A stretch of DNA of 64,000 nt from Toxonevra muliebris (lineage: Eukaryota > Arthropoda > Insecta > Diptera > Pallopteridae). This document shows positions 44,689 through 56,217 of this stretch, piece after piece. The position numbers were made by a program, and so were the translations under genes. The notes beneath the pieces are model-generated. The model was not told the origin of the DNA. It made no database searches and worked only from the letters and a program-made list of their open reading frames with translations. Position 1 is the stretch's first letter, and each line of letters starts with the position of its first letter. The stretch is from positions 19,805,224-19,869,223 of the forward strand of contig OY829330.1 in assembly GCA_963691655.1 (NCBI GenBank). Reading direction: 5' to 3'.

Positions 44689-45828
44689 ATGAACGCCAAC
44701 ATGGACTTGGAGGAACAGCTTTTGCGTTCTCCAAAATCTGACGTTGTGACCGACACGGTATCTGAAGGTGCTACCAGTGGGCGCAAAGCTTTAAGGCAAC
44801 ATAAAGCTGCGATTGCAATACACGATCGGCTTGGCTCAAAAAACACTGTAGACCTAACATCTGAAGAGGTGGAAAGTATAAAGTGGGCAAAAGCAACGAT
44901 GGAGTGCAGTCGCAGACATTTTGTAAATCGCGCACTTTTAAAATCGAGTAACCCTTTGTTTGCCAACCGCATAGAGGAAGAAGTGTTAACGTCAGATACT
45001 TCTAGAAGGCATAGATCAACGGAGGATAGCTCCGTTAGTCAAAAACCTAAAAGGGGTAAGCACTCGTCGACACCGAATTCCTGGTCGGGGCAGACAAGGG
45101 TAAGCGAGGTTCTTAAAAACCATCTAGTGGTAGCATTGGTCGACCACGGGGACCCTCTTGGCCAAATAAGCAAAGAGTGTTGGAAACTTGTGGAGGCCAA
45201 ACTCTTTAGCATCTTGTTGGGTATATGGATGTAGACACAGGAAGAATATTGCCGACCTTTGATGGTGCAGGGTGGTTTAATGGCGTAAAGATCATCAACT
45301 GCAAAGACGAGTTCTCTCTTGGATGGTGCAAAGAGGCGGTAAAAGGCATTGGAGCAATCTGGGAGGGAGCTGACATTGTGGACAGGGACAGGATTCCGAC
45401 GGTTCCTAAAGCGACAAAACCCGGACATACCAACTGCGGATTGGAAGTTACTGAAGGTCATTAAGCCATCGGTACCATCAGTAGGTCTTACCTTGCTATT
45501 GTAAATCAACAGGGTGGCAGATGACTTGCTGTATCCAAGACACGGCAAGATGGCATGGGGTATGGCTTGTATCTACCTACGGCTCAAAAAGCGCAACCCC
45601 GAGGATGACAACGATAATACGTTTGAGGTTAACGAAATGGAGAAAGACCTAGGCATAGAGTCGCTCACCGACGCGATCGCGAACGTCACTACCACGAGTG
45701 ATTCGGAACAGATAGATGGCCCAAACACCACTGCTGTTGAATCACCCACAACGGATGTGCTAAACGTCACCGTAGTAAGCTCCGTCGCTCAACATGGTGA
45801 AGGTCATACTAATAAACCTGCACCATAG
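44689..45828 (+). pseudogene. LINE-2 ORF1 (DUF4780-type), frameshifted
   Basis: Starts at ATG 44689 (MNANMDLEEQ). Frame breaks occur near 45225 and in 45464-45514. The first frame has a helical acidic/basic region and KECWKLVEAKL. The second has TFDGAGWFNGVKIINC, the FRPG-like core of the domain. The third ends with an acidic, Thr-rich tail. It overlaps the start of ORF2 at 45794. Likely nucleic-acid-binding Gag analogue in the live ancestor. Confidence 0.8.
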
Positions 45829-48418
45829 TAGAGTGGCGTAGGCCATTCTACTTAAAAATCTGGATGAGGGTTCTTTTGACGTGGCGCTCATCCAGGAACC
45901 ACAATATATCACATCTGGTAGGTAAGAAGCGTTCAGCTATTCTAGTTAAAAAGAACCTAAATGCCATATATATTCGCAATTATAGCTCAAATGATCTGAC
46001 TACGATTCTCTTAAAGAACAACAGAGGCAAATCAATAGTGGTCTCCTCCTCATACATGACGCATGTAAAAAGCCCTCCACCAGATGAACTATGTCGACAT
46101 GTGGAAGAGACTTCCGTAAAAAGCAAATCCTGATAGTTGGTTGTGATCCCAATGCACATAATCCAGTGTGGGGTAGCAGTGACACGAATGAGAGAGGTGC
46201 GTCTTTACTTCATTTTATTAATTCCACGAACCTGTGTATTTGTAATAGGGGAAATGAGCCGACGTGAAATCTCGGGAATTGTAAACGATAATGCAATCAA
46301 ATGGTCCTTGGACTCATTCAGGCCTTTCAAATCTCCGGGTCCAAATGGACTTTTCCCTGCCCTATTACAGCAGGTAAACCCCTTAATTCTGACCTTGTTA
46401 AAAAATATATTCAAGGGATGTTTGAGATTTAATGTGGTTCTAAAGCTCTGACGTTTGGCGAGAGTTGTTTTCATACCAAAAGGTGGTAGAAGCAGTCACG
46501 TCAAACCCAAGGACTATAGACCTATAAGTCTTACATCCTTCCTACTTAAAATATTCGAACGAATCCTTGACCTCTATATAAGGCATAGATTGCCCCATTA
46601 TTTTATTTCCAACTCACAACATGCCTATCAGAAAGGCAAATCTATTGAAACGGCCCTACATGAGGTATTAAGAACCATTGAAGCCTCCCTTAACTATAAG
46701 GAATTCGCGCTATGCGCTTTTTTTGATATAGAAGGAGCATTCAATAATATAAACACTTCCACCCTAGTGTCTGCTCTTCATGAGACGGGTATAAACCAGC
46801 AGGTAACCTGGTGGATAAAAACCATGCTTATGAATCGTTCTATTACGGCAGAGTGGGGACAAGCTCGTTCCTCCAAATGTGTAATTAGAGGCACTCCGCA
46901 AGGGGGAGTGTTGTCTCCTCTGTTATGGATTTTAGCAATTAACTCTTTTCTAGTCGCCTTATAAAAGTAGTCGCTTATGCTGATGATGTGGTGTTGATCA
47001 TAACTGGCAAATTTCTAGATACCTTGAGTGAGCTACTTGAAAGTGAGTTACTCTATACGCATCAATGGGTCTTGACAAGAGGGCTAAAAGTGAACCCTTC
47101 TAAAACAGAGATTGTCTAATTTTCAAGGAAATACAAAATACCAAACTTAAGGCAAATCCGGTTAAATGGTATTTCACTAAATTTATCGAAAGAAGCTAGA
47201 TTTCTAGGTACTATCTTAGATAGCAAATTAAATTGGAAATCTAACACTTGCGAGCGTGTAAAAAAAGCAAATATTGCGTATTACTCATGTAAACGAATGT
47301 TCAGTCGTGAATAGGGACTATGTCCAAAGATAACACACTGGATATACACATCGATAGTAAGACCTATCTTATTATATGGAGTAGTGGTCTGGTGGAAAGC
47401 CCTTGAATGCAAAGCAACTCTCAACCAATTTGAAAGGCTTTAACGTCTCATTTGTGTGAGTGTCACGGGGGCCCTGAAACCCACTTCCACCGAGTCTCTC
47501 AATATTATACTAAACCTACTACCTATAGATCTTTTTGTGAAAGGTGTGGTTTTCAAAACCGGACTCAGATTAAAGGAAAGTAATAGTTTCAAGATTGGTT
47601 TGACTGGGCACTGTAACATTGACAGTATCGAACATACTTCTACAGACTATCAATAACCCTCCTGACATCTTGACCGAAGATTTTTAATTAAAATTCCGTC
47701 AAAAGAGTCCTGGCTTAAAAGATCTAGTGACCGGCCCAATATAACTGCGGTCTACACTGACGCCTCTAAAACTGAAGTTAGCGTAGGTGCAGCATTCTTT
47801 GTGCCTAGCACTAATACCAAAAAATCTTTCAAACTTCCCAAAAGTTGTAATGTTTTTCAAGCTGAAATAGAGGCAATATATATGGCCTCTGAAAGCCATA
47901 ATTAATTATCTGCGAATAATAAGGCCCTGGTTAGTCACACTATAAAGTCTAAATCGGTAATAAAATGCTACAATTCCCTTCAAAACCTTAGTATTCATAA
48001 TAAGCTACAACTCTGCTGGGTTCCAGGACACTCTGGAATAATGGGAAATAAGGTGGCGGACGAGCTCGCTAAGCAAGGCGCAGGCCTTGAAGGAGAGCCC
48101 AGAAACATCTCGCCATCACTCCGCTTCTATTACACAGCATTCGACAAACAACTTTACTCGACCTCTAATAGAAGATGGAGTAGCCTAAACTCCTCCCGTA
48201 TAGCTAAAACTCTCTGGCACCAACACTCCTGTACCAAAACTGAACTTTTGCTCTCGCTGGCTCTCAAAAAATGTAGTTTACTGGTAGGCGTAATTACTGG
48301 ACATTGCTTTTTGAGGTATCATGCCAAAAAGCTTGGTTTGGTGGAAAACGTCCTATGTAGGAACTGTAATGACTCTGTGACGAAGAAGAACATATTCTTT
48401 GCCATTGCTCAATACTAG
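45794..48418 (+). pseudogene. LINE-2 ORF2 remnant (endonuclease, RT, RNase H)
   Basis: The endonuclease starts at ATG 45794 (MVKVILINLHHSRVA), then an in-frame TAG, then VALIQEP. A further piece has GCDPNAHNP. The rest of the endonuclease is deleted at about 46250. RT motifs follow: KPKDYRPISLTSF, FFDIEGAFN, GTPQGGVLSPLLW (46455-46964), then in a new frame AYADDVVL near 46975. RNase H (47740-48120) has YTDAS, FQAEIEAIY and WVPGHSGI. It ends with a C-x2-C scrap near 48355. At least six stops or frameshifts. Confidence 0.85.
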
Positions 48419-49039
48419 CTAGGACTCGATGAAAGACATTAGGGAAAGCATTTTTCCTTTCCTTAAATGTATTGGATGTAGCTCAAGTTCTGTTTGACTC
48501 AAGAGAGTTTGTGGTGACACTATGGTCCTAGCGGTCTATGTGAGGTATTCGCCGCCACTTCTAACCTAACCTAACCTACATCGAAAGTGGGCACCTAAAA
48601 AAAAGGTGTGGGACTCGGGTGATTACGGTAGTTGAAGTCGTCAGAAACAAAAAATTTAAATAAAGTACTGTTCGGTGGGCATGTCATCCAGGCGAGAGCC
48701 ATTGGCGTGTATTCTTTCAGACCCTTGGACTAATCAAAAATAAGTTGTTTTGGGAAAAACGCTTCAAAACTCTCAACTATGTGCTATAACTTCGTTATTA
48801 TTTTAAATTTTGATCTGAAACAGTACGCTCTCAAAATATTGTACTTTTGAAATATATTAAAAAAAAAAATAGATTTTTTGAGACTCGAACACCAGACTAC
48901 ATCCTTAAAAAAAGAAAAAGGCGCAGAATGGACGAATGAAATAGAATGTGCAGATGAAGTAGACTTGGTAGAAGATAAGGAATTAGTAGTTGAGGAAGAA
49001 ATACTAGGTAATTTAAAATATTACATCTTTATATTTGTA

Positions 49040-49225
49040 GGTGCCTAAAAAACGTGTTCACAGCTTTTGTGTTTCCTGGCTAAAGGATCGAAAGTTGAAA
49101 ACATGGCTGCAAAAAATAAAATAATCGGATGGAAAGCATGCAGGTTTTTGCAAAATATGCAACTTATTTTTAAGGTAAAGCGGGTCTAGTCCGACATAGA
49201 AAATTCGAGAGGCATGTACACAGTA
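49040..49225 (+). pseudogene. hAT-1 transposase N-terminal BED-type finger remnant
   Basis: The plus strand encodes FCVSWLKDRKLKTWLQK followed by a broken cysteine/histidine segment, resembling the BED-finger start of one hAT transposase group. Upstream, an acidic coding scrap (48930-49010) ends at a GT donor. A ~35-nt AT-rich stretch ends in TTTGTAG before this exon, so a small intron is possible. Frameshifts follow. No catalytic domain remains. Confidence 0.55.
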
Positions 49226-49624
49226 CGCATTCCATTTTTTTTTTCAATTATAAAATATACATAAATTGAAAACTTGTAATAGCAGCAAAAAATTAAATAA
49301 ATTATTATGTTTTGAAATTAATAAAAATACCTTTAAATCATGTTTTTGTTTTGTTACTTAAAATGACGATTTGAACGGTCAAATGACGCTTTTCAAAGTT
49401 GTTTTGGACGTTTTCTGGCAACACTGATTACGTGACGATCGTATGGTTTTAAATAAGAAAGATAATGAATAATGTGCCTATTCAAATAATGTTTCTTGAA
49501 ATATTAGTTCTTTTATTTTTTTGATTCATTTTTTTTTTAACAAAAATTTATTTTTTCTTCAAAATTAGCATTTATGTTCTTATTTGGATAAATAAACTTT
49601 TCCTCTATTATTGTTTTTTATTAA

Positions 49625-50866
49625 CCCTGGAAGGACGCATGTTTACATTTTACAGTTTTTCTTTCCAAATTTTATTTGTTTTGTGCTAGTTTTTCATACA
49701 GCGCCAGTCGTGGGCAAGCTGTTGCTGTGGGCTGAAGTTCAACTGCATATACATTATGAAAGTATAATTTTTTTGAATGTGCATCGTCGAAACGACGAAG
49801 CATGACTTTTGGATTTTGAGATCGTTTTTTTATACTATAGTTTTTGTTATTGCAATGCGAAATGAAAACGACAAAGGAATTGAATGACCAGGAAACTGAA
49901 AAATGTCTTGTTGACGAGTGACGAAGACCACCAACCGGACAGAGGAGGTTCAAAATGATAGTTTGGAAGATGCAAGTTTGTCATTGGAGGCATCCGATGT
50001 AGACTAAAACGATGTGCCTCTATGTAGAGGTATATCATTATGAAGGGCAAAGTCGAAAATAATTTCGTTAATCACATCCATTATGCATAGAAAACAACCA
50101 TAAAATGTATGTACAAAAACCAAAATTATGGGAAAAATATTGTGCATCAAGTTTGAGGACCAACTCGGTAATGCAAAAATTTTACTGAATATTTTGGAAT
50201 ATTAAATATGACTTTTCTAAATAGCTATGTCAATTACGCTCACAACATGTTTTAAATAAAACAAAAGCCCCACAATCACACTTTGTCTTTGTCAAAAGCC
50301 AATTAAAATATTAACTTTGACTACGTCGCGACGTGTCGGTTTGAAATAATATTAAAAATGTAATGCCGACTGATGATGAGAATATTGGACAAATAAATCC
50401 TGAAAAAATAGAATGATTTGTGCCATTTGCCCCTCTTCTAAACTACGAATGATAAAATCGACCTGTTCAAAATGTTATTAAAGTATGTGCGAGAAGCACA
50501 AAATAGAGCTTTGTGCCTCTTGAATATAATGAAACTTGATTCTCATGAAAACTCGTTCAATATAGTTCAGTATATTACTTTTAAGATGCAAACTCATTTG
50601 ATGAATTATATGTGTTACTTTTTTTTGTACTTAAAAATACAGCGTTTTGTAAAACAAGCCTAATGAACTAAAGCTGTGATAATTTAATTTATAAATAAAT
50701 ATTATTAACAAAAAATGTCCTTTGTTGTTTTTCTATATGCTAAATTAACCAAATAAAGGGAAACAATCAACTTTCAAAGTTGTTGATGTATAGGTCATAT
50801 GTATGATCATTTTGAATAATGCTGTCGTCGTTTCGACGTATAAAAAATAAGCATGTACTTCCAGGG
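49625..50866. mobile_element. piggyBac-2, non-autonomous or decayed
   Basis: Begins right after TTAA (49621-49624) with CCCTGGAAGGAC and ends with the inverted GTACTTCCAGGG before CTAA (50867-50870), a one-base decay of TTAA. Subterminal hairpins CGTCG-AAA-CGACG (about 49777) and CGTCG-TTT-CGACG (about 50826) mirror each other. Weak coding traces on the plus strand: an acidic SDEDHQPD stretch near 49915, and a cysteine-rich scrap CAICPSSKLR near 50418-50480 resembling the C-terminal Cys-rich domain of piggyBac transposases. No catalytic core visible. Confidence 0.75.
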
Positions 50867-50870
50867 CTAA

Positions 50871-51082
50871 AAATTATGTGTCTGCAAGCACCCACAGTAG
50901 AAGTGAAACTATGTTGTTTATTAGAAAATTGTTAGAAAACATTTATAAAACATTCTGTTGAAGTCTTTGCAGTCCTCTTCTCTCTATTTTTGCTTTTCTT
51001 CTGTTTATACTCTCTACACTTATCGGCACAAACACGACTTAGTACACGTATATAACACATGAAAGGAAAGTTCAGTTATATC
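50871..51082. other. Spacer, nothing recognised
   Basis: AT-rich, with a pyrimidine-rich run near 50975-51010. No ORF or repeat identified. Confidence 0.5.
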
Positions 51083-51276
51083 ACTGAGCATATAAACACA
51101 TAGAGGGCCAAAAAAGTTGTTTCACTAAAAATTTGTAGCCTGACTCCCGATTAGTGTTGCCAGAAATTTCACTTCAAAAATCGTCAATTGTAAGAAAAAA
51201 TCGTAATTTTCACAAAAAATCTCAAGAGAAAAAAACTCAAATTTATTTACTTTAAATATGTTTGCATTTATTTATA

Positions 51277-51458
51277 TTATAATATCTCTTCAAGAGTTTT
51301 ATTGTTTAAACGATTTCTGCACCTAATTTTATTTAAATTGACTTTTATATAATATTTTTTTTGAACGTTTGCGGACGAGTTGGATAAACACATCAGTTCC
51401 AAAACAAAATTTGGCAATGGAAATGCTTTTGACGAATCACCACGTTTTATGTTGGAAA
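51277..51458 (-). pseudogene. hAT-2 transposase C-terminal dimerisation region
   Basis: The minus-strand frame reads FPLPNFVLELMCLSNSSANV then a VNLNKIRCRNRLNNKTLE segment. This is the spacing and pattern of the hAT C-terminal dimerisation domain (LSxPxSxAxxER region followed by a K-x-x-x-RNRL block). Upstream codons continue beyond hAT-3 at 52535-52590 (NEIAVEESFGKLFP). The conserved ER is lost, and the frame is interrupted by hAT-3. Confidence 0.65.
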
Positions 51459-52526
51459 CAGCGATGCCAACTTGCGAGGAATTCTTCGATTTGCGGGGAA
51501 TTTTACTTAGTGCGGGGAATCGAGGAATGAGCTGTTTTTTGCGGGGAATTTTAAACCATTCAGCTTTTAATATTAAAAAACCCCAAACAGTCTGTAGAAT
51601 ATTTTTTGCCAAATTTTGTATTTCTAAATACATTACTAAATAAATACACCATAAAAACATTGCTTTATGCAACACTGTTTACGTTTAGTATTCAGACAGT
51701 TCAACGCGATAGCGCAGTGCTTCGGCTTCTCTTTCAGCCGTCCAGAAAGGCTTAGCTGTGCTTTTGTTCAGCACCTTCTAATTAATAACTATTAGTTCTT
51801 GGTGATTGTAACCTATAAACTTGCGAATTATGGTCAGCTATTATAAAAAAGAAGAAGAAGTATATTTTATATGTTTAAAACCGATAGTCAAAACTTTAAA
51901 CCAGGTTTTCTCAAAACAAGGTTTTTGCCATTGGCGTGCACGATAACTGAAATTTAAATATGTTCTTCTACACAACAATGGCCCCAGGATATAAGTTTGG
52001 TTGATTCTTTCCATAATTCGGAACTTTGTTTTTACGAAAAAAGTCCAATTTTCAAGAAAACTAATTTTTGTGGTCTGCAATTTTGTGAATTGTTGGTCAA
52101 ACAAAATAATCTTAGTATGTCCTGAAAGTACAGTTATAATTTTTCTAATGGTATTTTTTTAGATGTTCCAGTGAGCCGCAATCACGCACGCCATTGCATT
52201 TGACGATTTTCAAAACGTCTTCCATGAAGCTGCAAAAAAACCCTTTATATAATTTTTTTTTTAATTATCTTGTACTTGAAGTCTTTAAATAGATGTCAGA
52301 AAAAATTTGTTTATCAATTTATCAATCCAAAAAAAATTGATAAAAAAAATTTTAAGTAAGAAAGTGCAAGGCTCCTTAAAATAACTCTGACCGAGAGTAA
52401 CTCTAAGCCTACGTAAAGGGTATTTTTCGTTTATATAAAATTATACCGGTGCGGGGAATTTGGTTGAAAATCGGGGAATTTCGCGAGAGTTATCAGGGAG
52501 AAAGAAAAAATGAGTTGGCATCCCTG
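51459..52526. mobile_element. hAT-3, non-autonomous, inserted in hAT-2
   Basis: 1068 bp with inverted ends CAGCGATGCCAACT (left) and CAGGGATGCCAACT (right, reverse complement), flanked by an exact 8-bp duplication GTTGGAAA (51451-51458, 52527-52534). Subterminal GCGGGGAAT words recur at 51497, 51514, 51540, 52451 and similar sites on both sides, as expected for transposase binding sites. No transposase coding seen. Confidence 0.88.
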
Positions 52527-52860
52527 GTTGGAAATAGCTTTCCAAAGCTTTCTTCAACTGCAATTTCATTCTCCTTATCAAAAATTGTCACAAAATCTAT
52601 ACCGTATATCGTAGCTCCCTAAAGACAATATCTAGTTTCTAAAGGTAATTTTCGTCCCCTAAATTTTTAAAATGTGACTTTGTAATGAATTGACTTCTTT
52701 TGAAATTAGTTTTCCTGGCTAAAGAAAACTTAATTCTTTCAATGCAGCATTATTAAAATCAAATCGTTTTTTATTTGATTACACAACTCATTTTAGAAAA
52801 AGTGCAATTATTTACATATTCTGAAAACAGACTTTCAGATATTTTTTAACACATTACATA

Positions 52861-53000
52861 AGAGTCTTCATCAAAACGCGCAAAAGTCTTGTAAACTGCG
52901 TAAACACACTGTCAAAGTTCATATAAATTTGTACAAGTTTACACATGTTATGTAGTTTATAAGGCTTACAAGGACTTTTGCACGTTTTGATGAAGGTCCT
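52861..53000. repeat. 140-bp hairpin MITE
   Basis: A near-palindrome: the left arm starts AGAGTCTTCATCAAAACG, the right arm (inverted) AGGACCTTCATCAAAACG, both continuing GCAAAAGTC then TTGTAA, around a ~40-nt centre. Flanked by AT-rich hAT-2 interior. Superfamily unknown. Confidence 0.7.
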
Positions 53001-53868
53001 TATTAATTTTTCTTTGGTGTTAATGCCAAGGTAAATATCATTACTTTCCAAAAATATTGTTTTGTCTCTGAAATCAATGTTATTAACATCAACAACAGTT
53101 TCTAGACAAAGGAGTATAACAGAAGGCAAAAACGAAGATATTTCCACAGAGATTTCTTATTATTTTTATGCGGAAAATCTGTTTAATTTCATTTAAAAGT
53201 ATATCTGCTATATATAATATTGGCAATCTTTCTTTCTAGAATTCAGTAAAACAACAAATTCATAGAGAAAATCATCTTGTTTTTATAATAAATCTAAGTA
53301 ATATTACAATATTAATCTTCTTAATTTTATTAGAAGTCTTTTTGAATCTATTAAAAAGAATATCTTCTAAATTTTATGTGGGCTCTGTTATTTCATATTT
53401 CTCGTTATATACTTTCTATTTTTTTCTATGGGTTACTTTTCAAAGTTTTGACTATAATTCATGTCTAATTTCTTAATAAATGTTTGTAACTTGGTTCAGT
53501 TTTTTTACGTTATTAGCGATGGGCTAACAGCATCTTCTTGAAGCATTTGCATTGTGACAACATTTCAAAAGGTAAAGTCGTTTATAAAAATATAAAATTT
53601 TGATTTGTCTAGTTTTCTTTACAGATTCTAAATACATATTGTATTTATACAATTCTTTAACACGCTTTTCTGTAGCCTTTGCGGCTTAACAAAGCCAACA
53701 AACCAACAATAGCTGATGCCCAAACAAATTTTGTTCCACACGTTGTAACACGCAATGATATTCAACCCACAACAACGGATATAATGAATCACTTTGCCGT
53801 AAGAAAGGAGTAATTACAGCCACAAATTATCATCAATAGCCTGTAATGGGAATATACCAATGATTTCA
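53001..53868. other. AT-rich interior of hAT-2
   Basis: The minus strand 53147-53005 may encode a hAT internal scrap (SFLPSVILLCLET region), but the match is weak. The rest is AT-rich without a recognisable feature. Confidence 0.4.
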
Positions 53869-54040
53869 ATAAATTGAAGGCGATTGTCTTTTAAAAATAA
53901 TAAAATATTCTTTTTAATTAATTCAAAATAAAAGCCTTATAAAAATAATAAGATATTCTCTTTAATAAATTGAAGACGATTACCTTTTAAAAATAATAAG
54001 ATATTCTTTTCAATAAATTCAGGAAGATAATCTTATAAAA
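53869..54040. repeat. AT-rich minisatellite, ~50-bp period
   Basis: Three to four imperfect copies of a unit like ATAAATTGAAGRCGATT followed by TTTTAAAAATAATAAGATATTCTTT. Copy boundaries near 53869, 53918, 53967 and 54013. Confidence 0.7.
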
Positions 54041-54597
54041 TTTCGAAGATTTCTTACTCGTTTTATTGAAAAGAAAATCCTTCTAAAAATAAGAAGACTT
54101 TCTTCGTGAAGAAAAACTATAGAGATATCTTTTTACTTTTGTTCTATTTTATTAGGTCGTTTTGGCTCTGCGAAGAATTAAATACTCTGGTTTTTAAATG
54201 TTTATGTATGGAAAGCATAATAAAAATTGTATCACTGGAAATCAAGTTCAACACATATATACCTAGTCTTTATTCCTTCAAAAGATTTTCCAGTTCCTCA
54301 AGAGAAAAGCTGAATTGGTAATATTTTCAATATCTTAAATGGAACCATTATCATCAAACTACCTAAAAAAGTATTGAAATGTGTTCATAATGGTGAAGAA
54401 ATTTTTTTTTAATGATCATCACTAAGCCCTGACTTGTCATTATATGTATAAAATAGCAGAAGAGATTTTAAAACAAATAAGGTTTTTTGCAGTTGTTTTT
54501 GATCTAAAAATCGTAATTTTTCAACAAAAGTCGTCAAATCGTCATTGGGCCAAAAAATCGTCAAAATGACGATAAAATCGTCGTTCTGGCAACACTG

Positions 54598-55472
54598 CTT
54601 ATAACATATTAAAATAATAGTATATAAAAAACATTTGTTGACAATTGATGTCTAAGAACCGAAAAAATCAGATTTAAATACATGTTATTCGATTCGACTC
54701 GAGAATTATCATTTACGTATGAAGAAAATAGCATTAGTATTCTAGGATTAAAAACAAAAATAAAATTAAATTCATAATAAAATTAAATACATTTTTCAAT
54801 TCCTATTTGTATTCATACATCACTTGCGCAAAAAGAATTTATATAATATAATTGTCGGTGCCGTAACTCCCCCCTAGCTACAGTTTTCTTATTTTTTTTA
54901 AGGGGAGAAATAGTTTAAATAACGCCTTCCTGAAGAAATAAGCTCTAAGTTATTTCAATCTAATTTGTTAGCATTTTCAGTTGTGTCGTTTTTGACACCG
55001 AAGTACAGACGAAAGGTTAATGAACAAAAATCCCTGTAAGTTAACAAATGTTGTCCTTAATGGTACATGCAAATTTTGATTTTACTTCAATTACTTATTT
55101 TCACTCACAGAATAATTAATTTCAGATTCTTAGGATATTAGATATTGGTTAGGAATATTGTAAAATGTAAGAGATGTATATTACATCCTGCTATGGTCAT
55201 TGAAATAAAATTGTAGGTGCATAATAACCCAACATTGCTGATCATTTTTATGTTCCGCAATATCATTCTCAATAGAAAAATGTTCCCTACATTCCGCACT
55301 TGCAAGTGTACATACGATCATGCAAAGCTATTGCGTTCACAAACAGAAAAGACAAAACTTCTAAAATATGAAACCATTTATTTATTCCTACGCAAACACA
55401 CACACATACTGAAATGAAGCAACATATATTCCAATTCAACAACGCACTGCTGCGCGTTTTTTTTTTCTCGAT
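54598..55472. other. AT-rich spacer, nothing recognised
   Basis: No supportable ORF. A short A/C-rich run CACACACACAT lies near 55395. Confidence 0.5.
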
Positions 55473-55783
55473 AAAATGTTGCATTTTTTCTGCACCGTGC
55501 GAGAGCTGTTAAATTTCGTGTTCTTTTCTGAAAAAGAGGCAGCCTTTTCAGAGAGTATTGCGTTCTTTTCTAAAAAATGTTGCCTTCTGAGCGGGGAAAA
55601 ATGTTACACCTTTTACACTCATATAAATGACGGGGTAAAAATGTTGCCCTGCAAATTAGTTGATTCTGACAGGGTAGCATTTTTATGTTCTTTTCTTGCA
55701 CTAAAAATGCAACATTTTGGCAGGGTTGAGGGCAACATTAAAAAATTATTGCCATGGCACGAGGGAAAAAAATGCAACATTTT
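55473..55783. repeat. 311-bp foldback element
   Basis: Ends are inverted: AAAATGTTGCATTTTTTCTG at the left against AAAATGTTGCATTTTTTTCC (reverse complement of the right), both leading to a CGTGC word. A second inner pair, AAAATGTTGCCCTGC against GGCAGGGTTGAGGGCAACAT, folds inside. The 106-aa ORF across it is a by-product of the repeats. Confidence 0.65.
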
Positions 55784-55975
55784 GATTGATGATTGATAAT
55801 TTCAAATGACGACTATGCGGAACATTGAAATGAAACAAACACAATATTGTGTTTGGTATGCCACCGAAGTGCTTTGAAGCACGAATGGGAGGCAGGCTAC
55901 AAGATTTTAGTGAAACAACTTTTTTGGCTATTTGAGGTCTCTATACTTTTATATGCTCAGTGCTGATACTCTATT

Positions 55976-56150
55976 ACATTTCAGCCAGCTCGCCGCAACT
56001 TGAATAGCCATGACCTTAGCTTGGAAAACGCTGCAGTGGTCAGGCAGATGAAATGATAAGCTTAACCCTAGTTGCTCAGAGAAAACCCCTACTCCTACCA
56101 GTTTAGATCTATCGGTGTAAAGTTACACCGCATCCTTCTGCTGGCCTTGA
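55976..56150 (-). pseudogene. LINE-3 RNase H scrap
   Basis: The minus strand encodes, across frames, a YTD-x-SKL start, VGVFSEQLGLSLSFHLPDH and CSVFQAKVMAIQ, matching the first strands of LINE RNase H; the E of the usual FQAE is K. It begins where RT has been deleted and stops at the right arm of the inverted repeat at 55962. Confidence 0.7.
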
Positions 56151-56217
56151 CTCTCGATCATATCCTCTCTCGAAGGAATGGAAGTGATTGTCGAAAAAGG
56201 GAGTGGGGAGGGTGTAG

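Larger units (their letters stand above)
44660..48579 (+). mobile_element. LINE-2 (LOA/I-like), degenerate, inserted in hAT-1
   Basis: A plus-strand LINE with the same organisation as LINE-1: DUF4780-type ORF1, APE endonuclease, RT, RNase H, CCHC-like end. The 3' end is a pentanucleotide tail (AACCT)n at 48562-48579. The 5' limit is uncertain, near 44660-44689. Many stops, frameshifts and a large internal deletion between endonuclease and RT. Confidence 0.88.
44187..49426. mobile_element. hAT-1 element with LINE-2 inside
   Basis: Ends are inverted repeats CAGTGTTGCC (left 44187; right, reverse complement, 49426) followed by diverging GACG-rich sequence. An exact 8-bp duplication ATTACGTG flanks them (44179-44186 and 49427-49434), which is diagnostic for hAT. 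Apart from a BED-finger scrap, the transposase is lost. LINE-2 occupies most of the interior, so the element before the LINE insertion was about 1.3 kb, i.e. already non-autonomous. Confidence 0.9.
51152..54597 (-). mobile_element. hAT-2 element, degraded
   Basis: Ends TAGTGTTGCCAGAA (51152) and, inverted, CAGTGTTGCCAGAA (54597), related to the hAT-1 termini and followed by similar CGTCAAATCGTCAT-type motifs. The 8-bp flanks do not match, so one end or the target site has decayed. The minus-strand coding scrap at 51277-51458 supports hAT. Confidence 0.7.
51083..55962. repeat. Inverted-repeat pair enclosing 4.9 kb
   Basis: Left arm 51083-51156 and right arm 55880-55962 are inverted copies, starting CACTGAGCATATAAA and sharing CCAAAAAAGTTGTTTCACTAAAA and TTGTAGCCTG words, with about 80% similarity by eye. 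hAT-2 and other repeats lie between. No convincing target duplication. This could be an old DNA transposon opened up by later insertions. Confidence 0.6.
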
